Source: Melitaea cinxia (lineage: Eukaryota; Arthropoda; Insecta; Lepidoptera; Nymphalidae). Taken from it: a DNA stretch of 64,000 nucleotides. The translations under genes were made by a program, and so were the position numbers. Below are positions 1 through 10,177 of this stretch, piece after piece. How positions within the stretch are numbered: position 1 is the stretch's first letter; every line of letters begins with the position of its first letter. The notes below the pieces were generated by a model that searched no databases, was not told the DNA's origin, and was given only the letters and a program-made list of their open reading frames with translations. Location: contig NC_059418.1 of the NCBI RefSeq assembly GCF_905220565.1, positions 392,001 through 456,000 of the forward strand, given 5' to 3'.

Positions 1-79
1 ACTGCTTCGTTGGAGACAAAATGCTGATGCAGCATCTAAGGCTTGCACCACAGCGCAAAGGGCTGTATGTGCTAGCTAT

Positions 80-430
80 AACAGATCGTTACTTATAGTA
101 GGGAATATATCCGCCAACACGCAGTAGTGGTGGGTTAAACTCCAATCTTTTTCCTATAAGGAAAAAGAGGCCTATGCTCAGCTGTGGGATACTGAGGCTG
201 AGTGCGAGTGCGAGAGTTAAGACTGAGAGATTGATGAGTCAAGTTCTGAGTTGGCTTTCTTTTAAAGAAACAACATAAACATAAATATGATTCTAAAAGG
301 TAATATTTATATTTAGGTCAACCCATAGAGCATATTGTGGCGAACAGTAAACGAAAGTAGGTAGTAGTAGGTAGCAGTAGGTAGCAGACATAATATGAAG
401 AAAACGTAAATACTCAAACAAAGCGACATT
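80..430. other. Intron segment shared with Toll gene 2 (58770-59095)
   Basis: From about base 80 the sequence tracks 58770-59095 closely: the SINE tail, then 'gagtgcgagtgcgagagtta', 'gatgagtcaagttctgagtt', 'cataaacataaatatgatt' and 'cagacataatatgaagaaaa'. In gene 2 this lies in the intron just before the TIR exon, so the left edge of the window is the equivalent intron of gene 1. The match breaks near 430 and resumes at about 11985. Confidence 0.75.
84..215 (+). repeat. tRNA-derived SINE, 3' part (S1 family)
   Basis: It carries the S1 body ('agcagtggag..ttaagctccaat' type) and tail 'gaggcctatgctcagctgtg'. The orthologous position in gene 2 (58770-58890) holds the same copy, so this SINE was present before the duplication. 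Confidence 0.6.
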
Positions 431-1109
431 GTATAAAAAATTAAAAGTAAATAAAATGAAAACAGCTTTAATTGGAAGTGGCACATTGAATACGTCTGCA
501 ACAAACTCTTACCTAATATTTCGATATTAAAAAAGAGGATACCGCTTAAAATAATTTTTTTATCGTATAACGCAATTGCTGGATCTCACATTAGATACGG
601 CCTAAGTAGCTACGGACCGACATATAAAACGTACACTGAAAGAATCTAAAAAATTCAAATAAAAATAATTAAAGCCATTTTAAATTTTAAGGTACACATA
701 AACACTGTGATGATAACCTAAAAAATTTTAAACATTGTAATATCTTAGCAGTTAACATTCAATTTAAGTATACAGGATGGGGATGACAATACAACGATAA
801 ATTTGACATCGTATATGTAATGACATTCCAAGCCCACATACAAAAAAAAAAACAATAAAATACATCCAGTAGCTTAGTCACAACGTATGTTTTTTCGTTT
901 TTTAAAATTTGTACGTGATGTATAATATTAATAAACCGTCAGCCGCAGGTTAGTGACCTTTTGAACGCGATTGGTACAAACAATCGATTCGTCACTTCAT
1001 AATACATATTACGCGTAATTGAAAACGTGAAAAATTGTTACCTATTTTGGTAGGTCAGCGATAGGTTAAGACAAATTAAAAACATTTGTTAATTAGTTTT
1101 AATATTCAG
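431..1109. other. AT-rich intron DNA, nothing recognised
   Basis: No credible coding frame, RNA gene or structured repeat is seen. The segment has no counterpart in the gene 2 intron and so is part of the extra DNA in gene 1. Confidence 0.5.
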
Positions 1110-1114
1110 TACGT

Positions 1115-1736
1115 TTCAGTCTGTAATATCCCACTACCGGGCATAGGCCTTTTGCTGGAGCAGTTCAACAAATGCGATAAAGACAAAAAATAACAATAAC
1201 AACAATTATTTATAATAAAATACCACGTTATTACATTAAAATATTAAATCTTGCAACAGCTGAAAAAAAAAAACAACGTGGCACTGACTGAAGGACAACT
1301 GGCTGTGCCGCGTAGGCAAGCGTAGACGGGCAGCAGCGTCTTCGGTGCGACAAAGCCAGTACTGCGGTCACCAACCCGCCTGCCCAGTGTGGTGACTATG
1401 GGCAAAACACATGAGTTCACGTTATTTTTGGCGTAAACTTGTGGAGGCCTATGTCCAGCAGTGGACTGTATAGGCTGTAATGATGAATACGTTTAACTAT
1501 TTCATTGCCAACATTGACTATATTTGTTTCGAGATTGAAATATTTGCAAAACTTTTGCTGGAGCAGTTCAACAAATGCGATAAAGACAAAAAATAACAAT
1601 AAAACGATTATTTATAATAAACTACCACGTTATTACATTAAAATATTAAATCTTGCAACAGCTGAAAAAAATAAACAAACAACGTGGCACTGACTGAAGG
1701 ACAACTGGCTGTGCTGCGTAGGCTAGCGTAAACAGG
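1115..1736. repeat. 180-bp direct repeat flanking a SINE fragment
   Basis: A segment starting 'ttttgctggagcagttcaac' occurs at about 1150-1323 and again at 1552-1735, both running through 'caacgtggcactgactgaag' to 'gcgtaggc'. Between them, 1324-1487 is the 3' part of an S2 SINE ('gacgggcagcagcgtcttc' to 'aggctgtaatgatga'). A short S1 SINE tail in reverse orientation precedes the first copy (1115-1150). Confidence 0.65.
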
Positions 1737-1783
1737 TTATAGGTTTTTCCCCAGTGTTGCCGCGTCCGCGACAAGCGGCCAGA

Positions 1784-2070
1784 GTGCCTAGTGCGAGTTT
1801 TATTCAAAGAAACATGAGAAAAACGGGTTTATACGTGAAGATTATTTTGCATGGGAATTTAAGCACTGCAGCCTAGACGATGAAGAATAGTATACGATAC
1901 AATCGATACAGAGTCATCTAGCGGCAAACGCGAGAACTAGGTTGAAATGCCGAATTTCCCATACAAAATGAAATTAAAATTTACGCCCGTTATTGCGAGA
2001 CGGATTAAACAAAACTCGCACTAGGCACTCAGTAGTCTCTGTGCCGTTTATTTAGGTACTCATGTTTCTT
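1784..2070. repeat. 18-bp perfect inverted repeat, possible small DNA transposon remnant
   Basis: GTGCCTAGTGCGAGTTTT (1784-1801) is repeated as its exact complement at 2011-2028. A second inverted pair (aaagaaacatgag near 1806, actcatgtttctt near 2057) lies next to these. No coding capacity is seen between them. Confidence 0.4.
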
Positions 2071-2318
2071 GATGCCATACGCGTTGATTTGTCAATTTTA
2101 TTTATATGCGCACGAGCTTTGTTCGTTTTAATTAATTATTGGATTATCTCGAAAGATTCTTGGAGTGAATTGTGCGGATCTTAAACGCTTTTTTTTTTAT
2201 AGTGACAAGGATATTCACGAAGAATAAATACCTAGTTTAATAGTTATCAAGTGAATTGTGCGAAATTGGGCACTTAAGTGTTAATAGTAACAATAGTTTT
2301 TATTTTATTTACAACTAG

Positions 2319-3044
2319 CTGCCCGGACAGACTTCGTTCTGTCAATAGTAAATTTTTTTTTGTATTAACACCTTCCGTGGGCCTTAAGGAACATACAAAA
2401 AAATAAATTAGCCGAGCCATTCTCGAGTTATGCGCTTAACAACATTCATTTTTATTTATATAGATAGCTTCCGCCCGCAGCTTCGCCCGTGTGGATTTCG
2501 GACTTCAAAAATGGAGGAGGTTCTCAAGTCGTAGGGATGTTTTTTAATATATGGTGCGTATGCAGGTGGTCCCATTGTCCAGTTAGGATCTGATGATGGG
2601 ATCCTGGTGAAATCGCAGGAACTTCTTAAATATTATAGGCAAACCTATGACGATTTTGGTATTTTTATGTGTAACTTGTTTGTCTGTTTTTAAAAATACG
2701 ATGATTAGGTATATCATATCATCGTCGAAACTCCCCAATAATGACTATGTTTCCCTATTACTTCGAGGCCAGTGTATCGACTTGGATAATTCTTATTATG
2801 TTTGAAAGAGTAAACATTGCAGCTGGTCCTATAGTAACCAGGTCAGGATATGGTGATGGGAGCCTAGAGTAATTGAAATAACTCCTCGCATATTATAGAC
2901 ACATCCAGTGTTTTAGGTATAGATAAAGAAGTATATGTGATGACAAAGATATCTACACATTGTTGATAATGAAGCTGTAAGGTAGGCACCGGATATTTAA
3001 AAGTGAATACTTTTTACTTGAAACGTTGTGTATAAGGAATATTT
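2319..3044 (-). other. Helitron 3' non-coding region with an internal older end-like hairpin
   Basis: Bases 2319-2460 match a second copy at 45425-45620, so this terminal block is a repeated 3' end. At 2461-2492 lies another end-like sequence, minus strand GGGCGAAGCTGCGGGCGGAA then GCTAT, resembling usual lepidopteran Helitron termini. The rest of the region has no coding frame. Confidence 0.5.
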
Positions 3045-6000
3045 CTATTGAAATATTTCCTTATACACAACGTTCATTACTTCTGACGGATTGTTAGTAA
3101 ACACAAACAGATTATTTTTACATGTCACCCTTGAAAGGGCAACATATAACTGGCCGTGAGAAAAACATTGATCAGTTAAATCTATTCCTGCAACTTTTAA
3201 AGTTTGGCCTTGTGCCTTATTAATAGTAATACCAAAGGCTAATTTGATTGGAAATTGCAGTCTTTTGAATTGGAAGGGTAATTCGGAGGGAATCATCGGT
3301 ATTCTGGGAATTAAAACAGTATCACCAGTACCACAGCCGGTTAAAATAGTGCATTCGATTAGAAAGATTTTTAATTTAACTATTTTGAGTCTCGTGCCAT
3401 TACACAATTTTGGGGGATTTAAATTTCTAAGTAATATCACTGGTGAACCCACTTTTAATATTAACTTGTGTGGAGGAATTCCGGGAGGAACTAAAGAATT
3501 CAAAAATTCAGTTGGATAATGTACTGCCTCTGCGGTATCCAAAACTGTATCAACTGAATAGTATATCTGTGATGGTGCTTCAAACTTGGAAATAATTAAA
3601 TGATTAATTTTATCAACCTGTTCATTAGTAGGTGCCAATATAGCCCTTTCCTTAAACCAACATAAAGTCTTTGTAGTTATATTAGTAATATCGGGATATA
3701 CGGTCTCAACCAATTCTTCCACATTTTGAACCAAAGCACATAGGTTACTAAGATTGATTTTAACATTTCCGGATTGAAATGCACCATTACCTATTTGAAG
3801 TAAGTTATTTGAAAATTGTTTATTGTCGTTTACTGTCACTGGAGGGCAAAATTCTCATATTTGTATTAAGTTCACATTTTGTAATATGTGGCCAAAGATA
3901 AGATCTTTTGAGTGATGCATTGACTTCGTCAGCTCTAGTCCCCCTTGCTATGACTGGCAAAATTTGACGAAAGTCTCCAGAAAACAAAACGGTGCAGCCA
4001 CCCATTGGGCAATTTCTGTTGCGTAAATCGCGCATTGTCCTGTCTAATGCCTCAACTGATGCTTTATGGGACATGGAAGCTTCGTCCCAAATAATCAAGC
4101 TACAATCCTGCATTAATTTACCTGTTTTACTCTGTTTTGAGATGTTACAAACGCTAGAGACGTCGTCACTGCAAATTTTTAAAGGTAGTTTGAAAGTGGA
4201 ATGTGCAGTTCGCCCGCCTTTCAAAAGTGTGGCTGCAATACCGGACGACGCCACGGCAAGAGCAATTTTTCTGTCAGACCTTACTTTTGCTAATAATAAA
4301 TTAATTATAAATGTTTTACCCGTGCCCCCGGGTGCATCTAGAAAGAACATTTTCCCTTCATTACTATTAACTGATGACAATATTTGGTCGTAAACAATTT
4401 TTTGTTCTGGATTTAAGCGATGTTCATCTTGAATTGTCTGTAAGAGTTGGGTGTAATCATAGTCAGTCTCTCGTAAATCCTCGATGTTGTTCATTGCATA
4501 AAGATTTGAATTTAACGGCAAGTTAAAACCAAAATCTTTTATACTTTTACCTGATAGAGATTCGACCTCTTTATTTAATTCATTTAAAGCTTCATCAAAA
4601 ATATTTTGGTCGTACTCTAAATCATCTGATGACAGTTCTTGTCGTCTGCGTTGCAGTATATCTTCGGACATACTTTCCTGATAGTTTTGCCAAAGAAGAT
4701 GCGGGTCCGTGATTTGGCAGAACGATATCATAATGGCAAAAAGGCACCTAAGTGATTTTGGTGAACAGCATATGGCTGCTTCAGAGAGCGTACTCTCCCA
4801 GTGACTGTCGTCTTCGAGGAGCCCCATAGCTTTGCAAGCCCCTTGGAATGTGTCGTAAGTTACACCTTCAAAAGTGCGGAGACTTCTAAACGAAGTAGGG
4901 CCTTTTATAACGTGGAGTAACAACCGCAAATGAAAACATTCTGCATTATTAGGGTGTACCACGTACACCCTTCCAAGAGCATCTGTTTTTCTCACGCCAG
5001 GGTACCCGAGAACTACCGCCCCCTGCTTTCGTCGTTGGAATTTTTTCGTATTTTGATTCCAGGTATAATAGGCAGGCACCTTGTCGTAGGTCAGAGTTTT
5101 TGCGAAGTCGTCCTCTGCACATAGTTTGAAAAACGCTGTTAAAGTAGTATCTCTTGGATTATTCACAATGTCATTTACATTATTTTCAGTGAAATACACC
5201 CGCTGTCCGTTTTCTAAATGAACAGCGAGGTGTGTGACAGTTGGTGCTCTTTCATGAATATTGAAGGACATAATCCGCCATAGTGCTTCAGAACTACAAA
5301 TGTAGCGGCCAGATTGAAATTGTTCTACTTCATTTGTAGAATGTAAACTAAACGTAGCCTAGTCACTTCCTTTATTGATGTATTTAGTGACATATTTTAT
5401 TGATTTCACGGAACTGCAAAGTTCTACATTAACATGCGCCTCGAAAATTTTTAATAATAGTTTATTGTAAGGCACTACCCATCTGTTATCAATTTCGTAA
5501 TTACGAATAGCAGCCTTGCGTCCTCCTTCCTCTGGTGATAATCTTCTATACTTTGGATAGCCATCATCACCAGTTGAAGTTTGACTCTGATATGGTTTTG
5601 GGAATTTTTTTGAACATTTTCCCTCATGCATGCATGGCGAGTTAGGGTTTAAAGCTCCACAGGGTCCGTGAATCATGTTCCTTACCACGATGTCATACAA
5701 TGTTGGGTCTTCGTCTTGGTCTGGTAATTCTGCCGTTATAACTGTGTCAATTTGGTCGGGCCTGATTTTATTTGTCAGCCACAAAAGCAAATGTATATGT
5801 GGCAGCCCACGTTTTTGCCACTCCACCGTATACATGTGACAGCGTGTCGGACCAAATACGTTTACCTTATTTATTAAGTGTAATAGTTTTTGTACTTTTA
5901 AATGAAACACACGATTTAAAATGTCATATCGGTCTTGAGGTGTTGCGGTGGAATGCAGATTATCTTTTATTTCTTTCCAATTAGGATTACAGGTCATAGT

Positions 6001-8145
6001 AATGAAGAGGTCAGGTTTCCCGTAATTCCTGACATAGGTCATGGCATCTTGAGTTTTTTCGTGTAAGTATCTTGGTCCGCCAGTAAAAGATGACGGTAAT
6101 ATTACCAGCTGCCCAATATTGTTTGTCGTGTGTTCATTAGAATGTAAAGCATCCTGTAAGTGTATATAATTTTCTGCGCGTAATTGTGTTTGGTTATTTC
6201 GTATAAAAGCTAAACGTTCTGATTCTAGTTTAGCATACTGATCTACAACATATTGATTCAGTAACATTCCGTACCTTAGTAAAACATTATAATGATTATG
6301 GCGTTCCATTAAACGATAGCAATAATAATTCATACATGAAACTTTCTTCTGTACTCTGTCTCCTGTAGAAGGATTAACTTGGGGAATATCAATTGTGTAT
6401 CCGTCTTCACCTCGACAAAACATCAATGGATATTGAAGACTGTCATATGAACGATGTAGTTCGGAAATTTTGTGGAGATTTTCGTCGCGGCTTCGAAGAA
6501 CGATATCCCTTTTGTCAAATTGTTGTCCAGCAATGACAACTGCTACTTCACTGGTAGAAGGAGCATTATACCGTCCACGATGTTCACCGTCAGGTACCCT
6601 GCTGGCATGAATTACTACATTGTAATCTGGGACATCGAGAGAGATACTTTCCATTGCAGTTTTAAAAGATTGTACGTATCTATTATGCAAATGCAACATG
6701 TTTTGCAATGACCTGACTATAGAGTTATCAAGTGGTGTTCTTGAATTACTATTACTAATATTACATCGAGTCGTTGGTTGAACTTCAGGATCGGAAATAA
6801 AATATATCTGCAAAAACTTATGGTCGTCAGGAACTTGTGGAAGAAGACTACCTGCAAGGTGGTAAACCTGGCCCTGGACTTTAAATGTTGGCATGAAGCC
6901 GTTTTCAACTACTCGTTGACTTTTGAATGAAGTCATCTGGAACGCATTATTATACCGCCGAATATAACGCATAAATTCTGTATGCTTTGGATGACTTTCA
7001 TCAAGTAGAGAATTTAAAGGTTCAGGTGGAGCACCTATTTCATCTAATTTTACCTTACCATTTGAACAACATAAACCTTTTGACTCATCTTTCCATCTCA
7101 GTGCCGAACAGTATTGACAAACAATGGAAGGAGAACCTATACAAACGATACGATAATTTTGATAATCAATTGTTGTACTGTAATTCATTGCCGAGTACTC
7201 TTTATTGGACCATCTATTATTATTTTGTGTTCCATTAGTTGGCATATTATTCCTAAAATTTATGTGCCGAATACGATCGTTTTGTAGTCGGAGTTGTCTT
7301 CTCTCAGATGTTTCAGTTTCCATTAAAGCATTGTGTCTATCACGATCTAAAGATAAACGTAGGTTACGTTCAGCAGAGGATTCGCGTAGCCTCTGAGAAA
7401 CATGTCTTTCGCGATCCAACGACAAACGTAAATCACGTTCCGCCGAGGCTTCGCGCAGTCTTTGCGAAACATACCTTTCACGGTCCAACGACAAACGTAC
7501 GTTACGTTCAGCAGAGGATTCGCGCAGTCTTTGTGAAACATGTCTTTCACGGTCCAACGACAAACGTACGTTACGTTCAGCAGAGGATTCACGCAGTCTT
7601 TGTGAAACATGTCTTTCACGATCTAACGACAAACGTACATCACGTTCCGCCGAGGATTCGCGCAGTCTTTGCGAAACATACCTTTCACGATCCAACGACA
7701 AACGTACGTTACGTTCAGCAGAGGATTCGCGCAGTCTTTGTAAAACATGTCTTTCACGGTCCAACGACAAACGTACGTTACGTTCAGCAGAGGATTCACG
7801 CAGTTTTTGTGAAACATGTCTTTCACGATCCAACGACAAACGTAAATCACGTTCTGCCGAGGATTCACGCAGTCTTTGCGAAACATACCTTTCACGGTCC
7901 AACGACAAACGTACGTTACGTTCAGCAGAGGATTCGCGCAGTCTTTGTGAAACATGTCTTTCACGATCCAACGACAAACGTGCGTTACGTTCCGCAGAAG
8001 ACTCTCGCAGTCTTTGCGAAATATGTCTTTCACGGTCCAATGATAAACGCAGTTCTCTCTCTTCATTATTTTCACTATTCCGATTCAAACGAAGTCTTTT
8101 AGCAGCAGACGTACTGCGTCCTATATTTGGCCTTCTTCTCGGCAT
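3045..8145 (-). pseudogene. Helitron Rep/PIF1-helicase, disrupted by one stop and one frameshift
   Basis: The ATG at 8145-8143 opens a 928-codon frame with four parts: an N-terminal 23-residue repeat array (about residues 34-265); a CxxC..CC zinc motif (CQYCSALRW, GLCCSNGK); a Helitron Rep domain with the HUH motif in GLPHIHLLLWL (His 783, 785); and the two catalytic tyrosines in KYVTKYINKG (Y918, Y922). A TAG at 5361-5359 interrupts the frame; the same frame resumes at once and carries the helicase (5271-3820) with Walker A APGGTGKT, Walker B IIWDEASM and GDFRQILPV. A single-base frameshift around 3830-3840 moves to the 3839-3045 frame with ITINKAQGQTLK and GQLYVALSRV. By family knowledge Rep nicks and joins the ends and the 5'-3' helicase unwinds DNA during rolling-circle transposition. 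All core motifs survive, so decay is recent. Confidence 0.88.
7330..8046 (-). repeat. 69-bp coding tandem repeats (23 residues x 10) with three-unit higher-order pattern
   Basis: Inside the Helitron frame the unit R-L-S-L-D-R-E-R-(H/Y)-V-S-Q-R-L-R-E-S-S-A-E-R-(N/D)-x is repeated ten times in good register, followed by one degenerate unit (RLSLDRDRHNALMETETSER). Units read H, H, Y three times over and then H; each Y unit also carries D in place of N near its end. The array therefore evolved by duplication of a 207-bp block. It is charged and predicted helical or coiled-coil. Confidence 0.85.
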
Positions 8146-8271
8146 GATTATCTACCTAAGTTTAATAAGAAATTGAATAAAGAGGTACTTAATAGAAACA
8201 GTTTAATGAATCTAAATAATATTTATTTACAACAACTTCCCTACAACACCCAAGTAACAAAAAAGTAATAT

Positions 8272-8630
8272 ACATGAACTTAAATAGACTCACGAAAATT
8301 ATTTACAAAAATCTATTTATAACAACTAAGTACGGAAAAGTAAAGTACTTGGTTATTTAAAAAGTAACGAAAGAACCAAACGAAAAGAAGAAAGTAAACT
8401 GAAAGGTTTCTTACACCACCTACTAAGTATGAAAATAATTAATTAAGGAATATACATGAACTTAAATAGACTCACGAAAATTATTTACAAAAATCTATTT
8501 ATAGCAACCAAGTACGGAAAAGTAAGGTACTTGGTTATTTAAAAAGTAACGAAATAACCAAACGAAAAGAAGAAAGTAAACTGAAAGGTTTCTTACACCA
8601 CCTACTAAGTATGAAAATAATTAATTAAAA
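8272..8630. repeat. 182-bp tandem duplication upstream of the Helitron gene
   Basis: The segment from 'acatgaacttaaatagactc' at 8272 recurs at 8454 with only a few substitutions, through 'acaccacctactaagtatga'. It lies in the 5' non-coding part of the Helitron, upstream of the start codon. Confidence 0.8.
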
Positions 8631-9455
8631 CTAACAATAGCTTAATAATAGGAACCAATAGCAAGATTTAATGCCGAACAGCAATACCCGTAGTAAGCCG
8701 ATGACAGTCGATATACGCAATGCGTTCAGTTGCTACCAAAGTCTGTTTACTATGGCGGATCGCGCGCTACATCGCCCGGTTTATATAGCTTGAGCAGGCG
8801 GTCGAGCGATGCGGGGCAGAGGGGATGGACTCGCCGTAGGCATCTCAATGCTCGCCAAGCATTAAAAATGTTTCGCTACTAATTACTTCTAACAACGATA
8901 TCTCAAAAACTATTCATCTGATTGATTTAGTGTAAAGAGCAATTTTAATCTGCATTAAATGACTAAGCTAACTAACATATTCATTTGGATAAGGATTAAT
9001 ACCGAACTAAAGAAAATAGCTTTGAAAATAACGTAATGTTTTTAATTAAAAATGTTAACATAAAAGTGGTTATTGTAAGTCAACCGTAAGAGATAGAGAT
9101 ATGCTATCGCGGACTTTTTTGTAGCATTTTTATAGATTTTGAATTCTCTAGTACATTACTTAACTGTATCTTTGCTAGTTTACGCGGCGTTCGCGTGGAA
9201 AGTTCCCATTTGGCGAGATTTTTTGCGACCTCTTCAACATTTGTCGCCGTATTTCAGCTAATTTACATAAAAGCATAATAAATTATATACCTAAACCTTC
9301 CTCAAGAATTACTCTTTCTATTGTTGAAAACCGTATAAAAATCCGTTCAGTAGTTTTCGAGTTTATCGCGTTCAGACAGACAGGAGGACAGACAGGAGGA
9401 CAGACAGGAGGACAGAAAGACGCGGCCGGGGGACTTATTTTTATAATAAGTATAG
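8631..9455 (-). other. Helitron 5' non-coding region
   Basis: This region runs between the coding start and the 5' terminus. It includes a GC-rich stretch (8700-8830), a segment 'gtggttattg..ggactttttt' shared with the Helitron remnant at 37.8 kb, and a 14-bp tandem repeat (gacagacaggagga) at about 9376-9416 close to the terminus. The promoter is presumed here but no confident TATA box was assigned. Confidence 0.5.
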
Positions 9456-9469
9456 ATGTCGCGTTATAA

Positions 9470-9660
9470 TAACACAGGTTCGGAGTACACTGACAAGATT
9501 TTTGTTTACAGAGAATGCTACCGTAGGTAATGCTAATTTAGATACACAGAAGTACCGGGAGAGATATGGGAACACTCGTATTTGTCCAACCGATAGCCGC
9601 ACTATATTACAAATGCTTTCCTGAGGATAAGGGAAAATCAATGCTTAGTCCCGCATTTTC
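9470..9660 (+). pseudogene. Fragment resembling a transposon-associated helix-turn-helix domain
   Basis: Translated with one small frameshift, the plus strand gives EYTDKIFVYRECYR, then NANLDTQKYRERYGNTRICP. This resembles the DUF4817-type N-terminal domain found in several insect transposon and host proteins (pattern VYGE..NA...YRERYP.R). It is only about 55 residues long, has no start codon, and stops follow. The assignment is by memory of the pattern only. Confidence 0.3.
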
Positions 9661-10177
9661 TACGGGGTTTTATAAAAAACGGTGTGTACTCAACAGATAT
9701 AAATACAGTTGATGAGTTAAAAATTGAATTATTAGAGCGTAACAAATATATGTGTTACTGATTTGTTTGGTGCGTGATTGCTCTTTTATTTTGCTAGGCG
9801 TTGTCGCTATTAGCGCGTGTCCTCGAGTATTCTCGCTTGTTTCTTGTGAAGTTGGGTAGTGCGTAAACAACCATAGGTGGGGGTCGCTTAGTAGGATAGG
9901 CTCAACGGTATTTAAGCGCTGGTGGATGTGACTCCTTCCTTTTCCTTTGTGTTCAGCCTCGGCCAGGTTCAGGGTGCGATTTTGTTGGGTGAGTTGTTGT
10001 ATTATTAACTTGCTTATATTTAATTGTAATTTCTAGTTTTGCTTTTATTTAATTGTGATTATGTGTGTAGAGTGTTTGGGTTAGATTAATTTTAATTGCT
10101 CAAAAAAATGTATTAAATTAAATTATTTTTATGATTTTATTTTTGTGTTACCCACACATTAGGAATTTTAAAAAATT

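Larger units (their letters stand above)
2315..9456 (-). mobile_element. Autonomous Helitron, both termini present
   Basis: A 7.1-kb rolling-circle transposon on the minus strand. The 5' end begins TC at 9456-9455 (minus-strand TCTATACTTATTATAAAAAT). The 3' end is CTAG at 2318-2315, preceded by a 6-bp-stem hairpin (GACAGA 2326-2331 / TCTGTC 2338-2343). The flanks are A (2314) and T (9457) on the plus strand, the standard Helitron A|T target with no duplication. It encodes a Rep/helicase (8145 to 3045) interrupted by one stop and one frameshift. It sits in the intron before the TIR exon of Toll gene 1 and is absent from the same intron of gene 2. Confidence 0.85.

Noticed and set aside
3244..4393. 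Plus-strand frames at 3244-3519 and 3992-4393
   Set aside because: They are antisense shadows of the Helitron helicase, with no recognisable domains.
7330..8046. Regular repeats reminiscent of a CRISPR array
   Set aside because: Units are contiguous with no unique spacers, they code in frame, and the genome is an insect's.
7308..8102. Long open frames on the plus strand and in other minus frames over the Helitron repeat array
   Set aside because: The 69-bp unit is a multiple of three and happens to lack stops in several frames, so every extra frame repeats the same open 23-codon window. The true frame is the one continuous with the Rep domain.
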